DNA of 64,000 nucleotides. Source: Eledone cirrhosa (lineage: Eukaryota; Mollusca; Cephalopoda; Octopoda; Eledonidae). The stretch is taken from NCBI GenBank assembly GCA_964016885.1, contig OZ024743.1:11463506-11527505 (forward strand). Direction: 5' to 3'. The translations under genes were made by a program, and so were the position numbers. Shown one piece after another: positions 44,203 through 54,850 of the stretch. Positions within the stretch are counted from its first letter, which is position 1, and each line of letters begins with the position of its first letter. A model generated the notes under the pieces. It ran no database searches. It saw nothing but the letters and a program-made list of their open reading frames with translations, and was not told the origin of the DNA.

Positions 44203-44260
44203 GGACCCATCCCACCCTTGCAAGCAGGGAAAAGTAGATGTAAAATGATGATGATGATGA
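44203..44260 (+). mobile_element. SINE tail fragment (second family)
   Basis: CCCATCCCACCCTTGCAAGC and the AAATGATGATGATGATGATA tail match the end of the SINE at 61689-62021. Confidence 0.7.
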
Positions 44261-44309
44261 TATATATATATCATCATCATCATCTATATATATCATCATC
44301 AAAGTGCAG

Positions 44310-44389
44310 ACAGAGTGTTCCCAAAAAATGTATACACACTTCAACAGCATTCTAATCAAAGTGTGTATACATTTTTGGGATACCCTGTA
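44310..44389. mobile_element. Short mariner-like MITE
   Basis: Termini ACAGAGTGTTCCCAAAAAAT and the complement of ATTTTTGGGATACCCTGTA enclose about 25 bases. ACAGGGTGTCCCAAAA-type ends are common in mariner-related elements; the TA flank is clear only on the right. Confidence 0.6.
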
Positions 44390-44884
44390 TATATATATTG
44401 TTTTGTCTTTTTCATATTATTGGTGGTACATCCACTTCAATTGCATATGTACATATTGCAAATTCCTTGCAACAGAAACCAAAAGTGTGTCATGTGATCA
44501 TGGGTTTTTGAGCAAATGGCCTTGCAGTGGAAGAACTGGAGATCTATGTATACGGGAATTTCCTGCATTTGTTTTCTCATCACACATTTTACCTAAAATT
44601 CCAGTATTTTATGAAGCCTTCCACATTTGCGATATTTTAATATATTGCCCCACAATGTTTTATTCGGAACATCTTTCGGCGGTAAAACAGGTTTGCGATT
44701 GTTGGTTTAAACAAAACTCTTTTTTATAACCAACCCGAAAATCATTAAAAATATAACGAGGATTAATATAATAGGTAATTTCCGGCACTATCATATAGGA
44801 ACGCCCTCCTTTGATATAATGTTAAAATCATTTAATGTGAAATATATACATACACACACACACCCTCTCTCTCACACACACACA

Positions 44885-44952
<68 letters not shown>

Positions 44953-45087
44953 TCTGTAAATCAAATTGTGGACAAAATGAAACGTTACAAACGGAAAAAA
45001 CAATGTCCGATCTTCACCCATCAAGGATATCACAGATGTCAAATGAGATGTCAGTTTTCGGTATTTTAATTGCATAAATAATAATTA

Positions 45088-45295
45088 TTTCTACTTTAGG
45101 CACAAGGCCAGCAATTTGAAGGGGGGAGGGGTCGATTAAATTGACCCCAGTGCATTACTGGTTCTTTATTTTATCAACCCCGTAAGGATGAAAGACAACA
45201 CTAACCTCGGTGGGATTTAAAATCAGAATGTAAAGGGCCGTAATTCTATGCCGCGAAGCATTTGGCCCGACGCTCTATCGATTCTGCCAGTTCAC
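45088..45295 (+). mobile_element. Cephalopod tRNA-type SINE (duplicate)
   Basis: Duplicate of the SINE at 26538-26745 with essentially the same sequence. Confidence 0.8.
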
Positions 45296-45357
45296 TGAAT
45301 GGTTACGGCTCGTACGACTTTGTGTTATTTTCTATAATAGCGATTATTGAAATAATA

Positions 45358-45667
45358 CACAGAGTATATACACAAACTAAGGTGTGTGACAGAGTATATA
45401 CACAAAGGTGTGTAACAGAGTATATACACAAACTAAGGTGTGATAGTATATACACATACTAAGGTGTGTGACAGAGTATATACACAAACTAAGGTGTGTA
45501 ACAGAGTATATACACAAACTAAGGTGTGTGACAGAGTATATACACAAACTAAGGTGTGTGACAGTGTATATACACAAACTAAGATGTCTAACAGAGTATA
45601 TACACAAACTAAGGTGTGTGACAGAGTATATACACAAACTAAGGTGTGTAACAGTATATACACAAAC
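45358..45667. repeat. 30-bp minisatellite (duplicate)
   Basis: Same architecture and, by counting the TATATACAC landmark, the same number (11) of occurrences as at 26.8-27.1 kb, with some unit-type changes. Confidence 0.9.
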
Positions 45668-46364
45668 ATTTATTTTATTGTTTGAATTATTACACCATTA
45701 TCAGAATTTATACTATTAATTTAATATTTCTTCATATACAATGATTTAACCATGACTAAATACTGGTAGTAAATAAATCCCTATGAAATGTTTCACCCAG
45801 GGCTTCGTTGATTGTCATTGATTAAGCGAATCTAAATGGAAACGGAGTTCTTTGTAAAAGTTTCAGCCAAGCAGACGACAGCTATTGCATTAAAGCGTGT
45901 GAGTTAAATGACGGTTAAAAAATATTTTTTGTTTAATGAAAACAAAACGACTAGTCTTTATCTTCACTCCTTACCACCACCACCACCGCCACCATCACCC
46001 CACCTCTGCTATCACCACCACCACACTGCCACCATCACCACCACCACTGTCATCACCACTGCCACCATCACCACTGCCACCGCCATCACCACCACCATAT
46101 ACGTCACCACTTTCAGATTTCAGTGTGTGTGTGTGATTGTGCCCCCCCCCCCCACTTAGTCTTTTTGCCTCTTCCTCTCTAGCTACCTTCCACCACACAC
46201 CTTTACCCCCCCCCCCACTTCTAATGACTGTATTCTCTCTCTCTCTGTCTTCTGCTTCTATTAACATTTTTCTCTGTCTCACTTCCCCTCCCATTAAAAC
46301 ACTTCTCTCTCTTTTACCCTTCCTCCATCCACGTAACATATGTACAAACAATATTATAAATAAT

Positions 46365-46520
46365 TGTTTCTACTTTTGGCACAAGGCCAGCAATTTCCCA
46401 GTGTATTACTGGTACTTTATTTTATCGACCCCGTAAGGATGAAAGGCAAAGTTAACCTCGGCGGGATTTGAACTCAGAATGGCAAGGGCCGTACTCTATG
46501 CGTCAAAGCATGGCGTCCGA
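46365..46520 (+). mobile_element. SINE inserted after segmental duplication
   Basis: TGTTTCTACTTTTGGCACAA to CATGGCGTCCGAT, interrupting ATTATAAATAATATTGG, which is continuous at 27627-27650. Short flanking ATAAT repeat. The 3' end is truncated. Confidence 0.85.
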
Positions 46521-46735
46521 TAATATTGGTTTTCCCATATATTTCTGTCATATGTGAAGGAATTTTTATTATTTTTTTTTTTTTTTGGTAGTTGTACTAG
46601 ATGATTGTATTTTAAGTGGGGTGTTTTGGGCTGTATTTTGTTGTTGAGTAAGGTTTTGTAAAGAAATATATATATATATTGTACCAAGCCTCTTATATTA
46701 TGTGGATCACCATTGAAGGATCTCTGGTATATAGA

Positions 46736-46794
46736 TTTTTTTCTGATGATAGGATTAAATATTCTTAATATTTAATCCTATCATCAGAAAAAAA
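46736..46794. repeat. Perfect palindrome, 28-bp arms, 3-bp loop
   Basis: TTCTGATGATAGGATTAAAT ATT on the left is exactly complementary to the right arm; flanking T and A runs extend the stem. It contains CTGATGA but no GAAA partner, so it is not scored as a hammerhead. Confidence 0.85.
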
Positions 46795-46979
46795 TTACAG
46801 AGTATATGGTACTAATTTATCTGGTAGCTACAACATGGCAGAAACCAAATATTGAACGCAATTAAAGCCTAAAGTTTGTGTTCTTAGTACCGGTATAGTT
46901 GGTGGGTTCTAATTTTAATTATATTCAATTGGCTAATTGTATTTTGTGTTTTTGGCTATTTTAGGGTTGTTGTATTTAA

Positions 46980-47200
46980 CCCTTTAGCATTTAAATCGGC
47001 CGTATCCGGCCAGAACTCTCTCACCTCTTACTGTTCAAACCAGCTGTAACTGGCCGCTCGTACCTACTTTAAAGTATTGTTCTCAAAATAAATAACATCA
47101 AAATCTCGTAGATTCAATATTATGTGAGATAATTATGTAAGATAAAGTTTTTACTGTGAAAATACAATAATAAATATAGAATAATGTAAATGCTAAAGGG
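46980..47200. mobile_element. piggyBac-type MITE
   Basis: Termini CCCTTTAGCATTTA and TAAATGCTAAAGGG, flanked on both sides by TTAA (46976-46979 and 47201-47204), the piggyBac target. 221 bp, no coding capacity. A relic of the same family lies near 11.0-11.2 kb. Confidence 0.88.
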
Positions 47201-47204
47201 TTAA

Positions 47205-49150
47205 TTGCTATATAAGAAGTTTGACATTACTTTTCTCGAGCTTTTGTCCACTGTCAAGTTATGAATATGATCTAAGAGTTTCTTAAAAATGATCATCTGG
47301 AACAACTAAATTTCATATCAAATGTTCAAACACCTCATTCACAATTACTAGGAGGGTTGTTTAAGTCTGTTGAAATCTATGAGTATGACAGCTATTTCTT
47401 CCTGTTAGCATGGATGGGATGTTTAATGTTGGCTTTACCGTTAGATGCTTTTCCTGTTGCTAAACACTCAATTAAATAATGGAAATGGACATTTTTAATC
47501 AAGTAAGCAGAGTTATATATTTTTTACCAAGAGCACAACATAATGGTTGTTGTAAGGCTAGAACCTATAGCCATGCGATGATCAAGTTACCAGTAAGTAA
47601 ACTCCACAGCTATCATACCTCAAGTATGTATGCATTAACAGAGTTATTGTATAGTGGCAAGAGTTACAAAACTATACAACTATAGAAGTGTGTATATGTG
47701 AGAATGTTTCAAACTTACAACATATGTCTAAATCTGTAATTGCAAATAAATGATTGAAACATGATAATCTGACAAATACTGGCAACCTGTTTTTCCCACC
47801 TGAATGGCAGTATTTAATTTCTTCGAGTTATTTTACCAAGGTAGATTTTCTTATCAATTGAATAAGAATAACTGAAAAGAAAAATATATTAATTATAAAG
47901 CACAATCTCTTAATAAAAACATCAAACTTAACCTGAAAGCTTGAATCTGACTAAAAACACTAAAGTAGCTGAAAGAATACTAGATAAGCTAGGATACCAT
48001 GTGGTTTAGTGTCGAGTGTCCTGGACTACTAACTAGTGTTTGCTTTTTTTCTGTTGTAAACGCTCTATCATCATCATTGTTTAACGTCCATTTTTCATGC
48101 TAGCATGGGTAGGACGTTCTGTCTCTTTGTAAGAGATCAGGTCGGAGGACCATGCTTCACTCACATAGAACTGATTTGGGCTTGGTTTCTACAGCTGGAT
48201 GGCCTTCTTGTTAAAATGGTTCTGCTTTCTTTGGTGTAGAAACATCAGTAGATTTTTGTAAAAGTTCTTATATTCTTAAACTGCTTTTGTGAAGATATAC
48301 AAAAGTAATTCAAAAGTTTGAAAAAAAGTAAGAAGCTTGCTGAACAGAAACATGGATTCATCTTCTACTAGACTCACAGTTACTGTTCAATTTAAGGTTA
48401 CCACTACTAAAAGAAAATATGATGTAAATTGAAAGATGATGGCTTTCTGAAATAGCCATACATCATATTATTTTGTATAACGTTTTAAAGAACAGAACTC
48501 TCTCTTATAATTAAAAAAATTACATTCAAATATTTTATTTCATTGAAAGGAGGTAACTATAAGAGTAGTCCCCCATGTAATGTTACCAGTCGCGACAATG
48601 TAATGTTTTAGCAGTAAATATCTTTAAACGGGTTTCTTAATCCAATTTTTTGTATTATCTTTACTAGTGGACAGATGTTAAAATTTTAAATTTCAATGTG
48701 ATGCAGTTATTTTTCTGTTTTGTACTTTAGAAGAATGCATTGCTAATGTGGTTTCATGCGGTACAGGATGTTAAAAGTTAAAGAATTTGGAGGGATTTAC
48801 TAAAATTATTTATTTCATTATTGAGATAGCATTCGTAACATAACTTAACAAACATTTTTTTTTATAAAATCATCTTGGAATATTCTAAATCAAATATAAA
48901 TTCTTTGAAATAAATGGGTTTTGTTTCAGAGAACCGGAACTGATTTTAATGAAATTGGTACCAAAATCGGTTAAAGCTATTTCGCCGGTCCCGTAAAATA
49001 GACAAACATGCTTTTAAAGCTTATTTTAGTAGTAAATATAAATAGTGTTAGGTTACGGTTTAAATTATCTTAATAATTGGTGGTGAAAATAAATAAACTT
49101 CTGTGTTAAATCTGAGTGTTATTATTTTTAACATTACCTGCCTTAATAAT
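47205..49150. other. AT-rich DNA, mostly unassigned
   Basis: Only 48066-48236 is recognisable (SINE-tail sequence on the minus strand: CATCATCATTGTTTAACGTC, CATGCTAGCATGGGTAGGAC, CTACAGCTGGATGG). No domain-bearing ORF. Confidence 0.5.
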
Positions 49151-49154
49151 AAAT

Positions 49155-49277
49155 GTTTCTACTTTTGGCACAAGGTCAGCAATTACTCCAGTACATTACT
49201 GGTACTTTATTTTATCGACCCCGTCAGGATGAAAGGCAAAGTTAACCTCGGCGGGATTTGAACTCAGAATGGCAAGG
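49155..49277 (+). mobile_element. SINE 5' fragment
   Basis: GTTTCTACTTTTGGCACAAG to GGCAAGGGCAATG. Directly followed by a second SINE, so the two lie in tandem. Confidence 0.8.
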
Positions 49278-49282
49278 GCAAT

Positions 49283-49475
49283 GATTTCTGATTTAGGCAC
49301 AAGGCCAGCAATTTGAGAGGGAGGGGTAAATCGACCCCAGTGCATTACTGGTGCTTTATTTTATCGAACCCGTAAAGATGAAAGGTAAAGCTAACCTCAG
49401 CGAGATTTGAACTCACACCGTAAAGGGCTGCAATTCTATGCCGCAAAGCATAGTGTCCGACACTCTTAGCAGCAA
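49283..49475 (+). mobile_element. SINE, tandem to previous
   Basis: TTTCTGATTTAGGCACAAGG to CATAGTGTCCGACACTCTTA. Belongs to the subtype with TTTCTGATTTAGG, like the copy at 11258, and so differs from its neighbour. Confidence 0.8.
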
Positions 49476-49587
49476 AATAGCCTAGGAGGGGGAGAGCTAT
49501 TTTACCGGGACAATAAAATATCGATAGTCTCACAATGTCATTGAATTTTTATTCTTTTTACTGCATTCCAATCATCTCTCCATAGTA

Positions 49588-49791
49588 CAGTGTGTTCGCT
49601 TTTTACGCGAAGATGCATTCGTGAACGAGACACGTAAAGCAAATTCGTGTAATTCAAGTCTAATATTTCTGATAAATAAAAAAATAAAAAACCACACGCG
49701 TTATTCGCGCAAAGTGAATATTTAATATTTTTTCAAGACACGTTAAAGCGAATTTGCGTACTTCAAGTTCGCATAAAAAGCAAACAAACTG
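49588..49791. mobile_element. Tc1/mariner-type MITE
   Basis: 204 bp flanked by TA dinucleotides. Termini CAGTGTGTTCGCTTTTTACG and the complement of the right end match at about 21 of the first 24 positions. TA target and CAGT ends fit Tc1/mariner. No transposase. Confidence 0.85.
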
Positions 49792-50185
49792 TACTCAGGA
49801 CAGCGTTTATACAAAAACGATGTACATTTATTTTGCTTTCTTTTTAACCGACACTGAATATGTACTTATCACCATATATGAAGAGATTATAAACTGAATT
49901 TTTTATTAATAAATTTGTATTTTAATGACTCCATGTTTTGTAAATATAAAAAATACAAGCACATTTAAACTACAGTACAGGTGATAGTCTTAATAAACAA
50001 ACTGGCTAACAACAGACAAACAGTCAAGAGAATTACTTTACCGATTGTATTAAAGATAGATTCTTTCTGTGTAAAGGAACAATTTCATTTCTTGGTTTCT
50101 TAAATGGAACAATCAATGATTCCGAAGCCTTTCTTTTAAGATCCATATTGAAGGAATAATAACAACCAGCACTACAACGCTATTA

Positions 50186-50331
50186 GCTGTCAGTCGAAAG
50201 CAGCCGATGAAAGCAAAACATCGTTTATTTCCGTATTACTACCACGCGTAAGTGGAGTTACTTGGTGGTAGTAATACGGAAATAAACGATGACGAGTGAC
50301 GTCACCTTCGGCTGCTTTCACGACTGACAGC
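50186..50331. mobile_element. TA-flanked palindromic MITE
   Basis: 146 bp, termini GCTGTCAGTC / GACTGACAGC next to TA on both sides; nearly the whole element is an inverted repeat around ACCACGCGTAAGTGGAG (GTTTATTTCCGTATTACTAC and complement). Superfamily uncertain. Confidence 0.8.
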
Positions 50332-50573
50332 TATATATCACGTGAACACAATTACATTATTCTTTCAAAAGGAAAAGTTTGGCGCCATTTTTCTCCCGGG
50401 AACAGATCAAATGTCAACAAACGTAGAAGAAAAAAAACAGTAAAAGCAAAAGATAAGAAAATGTAAGTAATATCAAATAATTATTAAAAACGTTATAGGA
50501 GTCGCATTACACGAATAATTAAGTTTCATACATGTTCAATATATGTGTGTATGTATGTATATATATGTATTTT

Positions 50574-50655
50574 ATGTGATGAAAGCGGTGGCCCTTAAAA
50601 TAGGAATAAAATAAATATGGTTTTATAAATATAGTTTCCATTTATTAATATATTG
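50574..50655 (+). repeat. Degenerate PLE terminal-repeat arm
   Basis: Shares ATAAATATGGTTTTATAAAT and AGTTTCCATTTATTAATAT with the foldbacks at 30.8 and 39.2 kb. The expected CTGATGA is GTGATGA here and the GAAA is lost, so any hammerhead is dead. Confidence 0.7.
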
Positions 50656-51179
50656 TATATATATATATATGTATGTATGTATATATATATGTATGTAAAA
50701 AAAAATTATCAGCAATTAAATGAGATTTTATTGTTTTATATTTTGTATCTCGGCTCTGTAATACATTTGGTAACTGGCTAGTACTTAGTACTACCATCCA
50801 TATTTATAATCATATATAAGTATAAATATTATTATTATTACTATGTATGTATATATATATATATATATATGTAGGAGGTGAGTTTTATTGTATTAACTAT
50901 AACATCTCTTGGAAGAAGGTTTGTTCTGCTTCTACATACTTGAATAGTGCTCCATCCAAGACATGCAATCTCTATTTATGTGAAAAATTTATCATTATAT
51001 CTAATTTAGATTCTAGAATAAATAGACGCACTGACTTGTTTTCTCTCTGCTTGCATAAATTCCACAGAACATTTCATAAAGTATACAGCTAATATCTAAT
51101 ACTTTATCAATTTAAAATCCTTTTCTCAAAGGCACACATATATATATATATATATATTTCTTTAAAAATATACCCATCT
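50656..51179. other. AT-rich DNA with microsatellites
   Basis: Short (TA)n/(TATG)n tracts; a plus-strand frame at 50847-51092 has no recognisable domain. Confidence 0.45.
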
Positions 51180-51970
51180 TTCTACCTTATTTCAATGTTA
51201 TTTATTATACATTATATAATACTAGTTACTCATTCTATATCACTCCTATTTATCACTTCCCTTTCTTTCTTTTTTCCTTTTTTCTTTTCTTTTTCTTTTA
51301 ATTTCTAACCCCTAATCTGTATCTTTTCTTCCTAGATACTTCTCAATTATCATTGTGCCTAACGTAGAAACAATTATTACTCAGCACAATATATTCTTAC
51401 TTTATATCACCTTGAAAAAATTCTTCGTAAACATAAACACTTTTTTGACGTTAGATTATTCATCCTCAATACATAATTTTTTCTCCCTTTCATGCTCATC
51501 TAACTTATACATATTACACTTATTCATCCACTCTTCTACTTCTTTCACAATATATCCTTAATTACATTACTATTGCTATATTTTTATATTTTTTAATAAC
51601 ACATATCAACAATTTTTTCCATCGCACATATTATTAAACCCTTAAATATTATTCTTAATACATATTAACAATTTCTTTTCATCGCACATATTATTAAACC
51701 CTTAAATATACAACTTAATTTAACATTATTCTAAAAATTTTCTCTTCGTTAATTATCAAATTCTTTTAATTTATATATTATCTTCCAACGGTTTTTCAAC
51801 CTCTCTATGTAAAACAATATATTTTTCTCAGTTATAAAAGCTATCTCTCTCTCTCTATCACCCATCTCTCCTCCTATCTCATCCTTCCTCATTATACTCC
51901 TCCCCCTCCACTTTTTACTCTCATCTCCTCCTCTTTTTCATCCTTTCCACCCCCCCCCCCCCTCAATTTT
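51180..51970. repeat. G-depleted pyrimidine/A-rich block
   Basis: For about 800 bases G is rare on the plus strand. Includes a 60-bp direct repeat (ATCGCACATATTATTAAACC starting at 51621 and 51681) and a C run near 51951. No coding signal. Confidence 0.7.
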
Positions 51971-52069
51971 TTTTCCAATATCACACATCAATCTAAAACT
52001 ACTTTTCATATGTTGATTTGAAACTGCACTATTCACAAGTGTGTTTTAACCTTCATATCATGTCTCCCT

Positions 52070-52138
52070 ATTTTATCTGACGAAAACGCAAATGTTATTG
52101 CATGATGATATTTGTTTTTGAAATGCGCATAATAAAAT
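52070..52138 (+). ncRNA. Candidate type I hammerhead ribozyme 5
   Basis: Close relative of candidate 1. CTGACGA 52077-52083 (position 7 is free in the consensus), GAAA 52120-52123, TGCGCA, TA, predicted cleavage after A52131. Stem I ATTTTAT/ATAAAAT has seven Watson-Crick pairs where candidate 1 has a G-T; stem II differences become G-T pairs. This pairing-preserving change supports a selected fold at some time. Confidence 0.75.
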
Positions 52139-52167
52139 ACATGGAACTCTTTTAACCATCTTTTGAT

Positions 52168-52224
<57 letters not shown>

Positions 52225-52285
52225 GTGTGTGTATATATAATAATAAAGAAGATTATTTTTTAATACTTATTTCAAAGACATATGT

Positions 52286-52440
52286 CATTTGTATAATATC
52301 TGCCCTGCGTGTTTTCTTCCGACAAAAATCCATGCAAGATGTAAATATCCGTTGATATGAGATATTCCTTGATATCCGTTGATATGAGAACACGTAGGGC
52401 AGATGTTATACAAATGAAATACGCATAATAAAATAAATAG
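52286..52440. repeat. Inverted repeat near hammerhead 5
   Basis: CATTTGTATAATATCTGCCC with complement GGGCAGATGTTATACAAATG, about 30-base arms, followed by GAAATACGCATAATAAAATA, which resembles the 3' half of hammerhead 5. Probably a terminal-repeat remnant. Confidence 0.6.
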
Positions 52441-52481
52441 GGATGGGAAAATGATACCGTCTTTCTTGTTTATTATTATAA

Positions 52482-52585
52482 CCCGCCAAGGTTAACTTTG
52501 CCTTTCATCATTATGGGGTCGATAAAATAAAGTAATAGTAATACACTGGGTAATTGCTGGCCTTGTGCCAAAGTAGAAACAATTA
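52482..52585 (-). mobile_element. SINE fragment
   Basis: AACCCGCCAAGGTTAACTTT to TGTGCCAAAGTAGAAACAAT, flanked by ATTATTAT on both sides. Confidence 0.75.
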
Positions 52586-52977
52586 TTATAATAAAACTCC
52601 GGATAAACATAAACTGTTGAGTGTTTGTCATCTCTTATGATGACAAACATATTTTCAATCAACCAACTTTCCTTAGTTGAATAAATATATGTATGTATAT
52701 ATATATATATATACGTATATTTTCTTTAATATTGCAACATTAAAGGAATATATCCTTCTGAAAGAATCGTGAGCAATTTATAATGTTATTTAAGCATTGG
52801 TAATGTTATTTATGTATATATTTAAAACATATTTGCTGTTATTCTACTGTAAATTTATTTATATGCTTTGCATATATTATATATACACAAATAATGAATC
52901 TGTATATCAAAACATCGTTTGTATTATTCAATCAGTTTATTGAACAACTAGAATGCTCATTGTCAAGTACTTTATAC

Positions 52978-53395
52978 ATATATATGTGTGTGTGTATGTA
53001 TGTATGAATCTATATATATGTATATATATATGTATGAATATATATATGTATGTATGTATGTATATATATGTGTGTATGTATATATATGTGTGTATGCATA
53101 TATGTGTGTGTGTATGTATATATGTGTGTGTATGCATATATGTGTGTGTGTATGTATATATATATATATGAAGATAAATTAACGGAGCCATAGAGTCGCG
53201 TTATTCCCTGTAAATTATGTGCTCAAAGGGAAAGGACTCCTATACATATTGTATATGTATATATATATATATGCATGTATATATATATATATATATATAT
53301 GCATGTATATATATGTATATGTGTATATATATGCATGTATATGTGTATTTGTATATATGTACATATATGAATGTATGTGTATATATATAGATGTA
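52978..53395. repeat. (TATG)n/(TATA)n microsatellite cluster
   Basis: Two long tracts of alternating TATA, TGTG and TATG, separated by about 70 bases of ordinary sequence near 53170-53240. Confidence 0.85.
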
Positions 53396-53431
53396 ATCTG
53401 AATAGTATGGTAGAATATTAAGTGTTAAATG

Positions 53432-53480
53432 TTAATTAAACAAGTACTTTCATGCTTTCGCAATCTTCAGGTCCATATTC
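53432..53480 (-). ncRNA. Candidate minimal hammerhead ribozyme 6
   Basis: Minus strand CTGAAGA (complement of 53464-53470), stem II TGC-GAAA-GCA with a GNRA loop, GAAA (complement of 53448-53451), palindromic stem III AGTACT, then T before the predicted cut. Stem I about five pairs. Stem II is very short. The opposite arm has GAGA instead of GAAA at 54392-54395. Confidence 0.5.
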
Positions 53481-53747
53481 TGTGGTGACAGTCAAGTTTG
53501 CAATTTTCAACTGTAATGAGATGGGTAAATTTTGTTCCTTATATACAGTGAAAAGCGGCTACAGAATGCTACATTTTTCAAACTGTATTTCGACCAATTG
53601 GTGTGTAGTTTCACTGGATTACTGAAGCTGATTGGTTTAGGCGTCATGGTTGGTTGAGCATGTCTAACAACTTCTATTTGGCCCTATTCAAAGCATCAAT
53701 TGTTTTTCTATTTTTAGAAATGATGTAAATAGCATTTTCTAGGGTTT

Positions 53748-54058
53748 TTATATCCCTAAGAATTTGTATTGTTCATTTAGCTTGGGTTGGAATTTATCAA
53801 TAAAATCCTTTTCTTTGATTTTTCTCTTGATTGCACTTGGCCTGTGTAATTTGTAGAATGGAAATATTATAAATATTTTCTGACCACATGCTTCTAGATG
53901 GTTACTAAGGGGTATCTGACGGACATTTGGGTCTCTGATTTGCTGTCGGTGCACCCGTGCACGTTCTGATAGTGCATTTCCAGTTTGACCGACATATAGT
54001 TCTTCACAATTCGGGCATTTAATGCAGTAAATTAGATTTCTGCTTTTGGAATTTGGGA
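53748..54058 (-). CDS. GIY-YIG endonuclease domain of Penelope-like element (partial)
   Basis: An uninterrupted minus-strand frame gives about 100 residues: PNSKSRNLIYCIKCPNCEEL, YVGQTGNALSERARVHRQQI, PLSNHLEACG, IIFPFYKLHRPSAIKRKIKE, FIDKFQPKLNEQY. The YxI...YVG core, the Arg of SERARVH and the Glu and Asn near the end fit GIY-YIG nucleases, and the CPNC pair is usual in PLEs. There is no local Met that fits a domain start, so it is the C-terminal end of a larger PLE protein whose RT is deleted. Downstream lies the hammerhead-bearing arm. Confidence 0.85.
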
Positions 54059-54595
54059 ATATTTTTCAAAATTTCAACCCAAGCTAAATGAACAATAATA
54101 ATTCTTAGGGGTATAAAAACCCTAGAAAATGCTATTTTCATCATTTCTAAAAATAGCAAAACAATTGATGCTTTGAATAGGGCCAAATAGAAGTCGTTAG
54201 ACATGCCCAAGCAACCGTGATGCCTAAACCAATCAGCTTCAGTAATCCAGTGAAATACAGTTTGAAAAATGTAGCATTCTGTAGCCGCTTTTCACTGTAT
54301 ATAAGGCACAAAATTTACCCATCTCATTCCAGTTGAAAATTGTAAAATTGACTGTCACCACAGAATATGAACCTGAAGATTGCGAAAGCATGAGATTACT
54401 TGTTCAATTAACACTTAATACTTAATATTCTACCATACTATTTCATTCTAATACCATTATAATTTTAAAGGATTATAAATAAAACGAGTAAATCAGACAA
54501 AGTTAGAATTCCTTTTATTAATATAATCTTCTATACACAATCATACACACCCGTGTATATTTATTTATATATATGTATATATATATATATGTATA

Positions 54596-54639
<44 letters not shown>

Positions 54640-54650
<11 letters not shown>

Positions 54651-54850
54651 TTTAAGCTATTTTGTCGTATCTCTGTTCAGGAACACACCACTTATATTAA
54701 ATTTATCTCCCTGGAGCTTTGTAAAAGTCTAAGAGATTGGCTACATATATGTTTTATATATATATATTTTTTTTGTTTAGATGGAAGACAAAACAAAGAA
54801 GATGAATACAAAGATGAAGAAGATAAAGATGAAGAACCTCACTGCATCGC
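54640..54850 (+). repeat. Dispersed cassette copy 1, acceptor-like end
   Basis: TTATCTCCCTGGAGCTTTG, AAAAGTCTAAGAGATTGGC, a T-rich tract, TTTAG and then ATGGAAGAC with Lys/Glu/Asp codons. Closely similar cassettes occur at 56990 and 57390. Confidence 0.7.

Larger units (their letters stand above)
44508..46548 (+). repeat. Segmental duplication, copy 2
   Basis: Direct copy of 25928-27672. Differences: a 13-15 base insertion near 44546, a shorter CT run, an expanded CCA/CAC tract at 45974-46100, and a SINE at 46365-46520 absent from the other copy. Confidence 0.9.
53402..54442 (-). mobile_element. Penelope-like element remnant with inverted terminal repeats
   Basis: Arms 53402-53797 and 54067-54442 are inverted copies (for example TAGTATGGTAGAATATTAAG and complement, GAAAAGCGGCTACAGAATGC and complement), separated by 269 bases that encode most of a GIY-YIG domain. 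The RT is missing. Inverted pLTR-like copies at the two ends are a known Penelope arrangement. The right arm includes a mirrored copy of the GIY-YIG C-terminal end. Confidence 0.85.
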
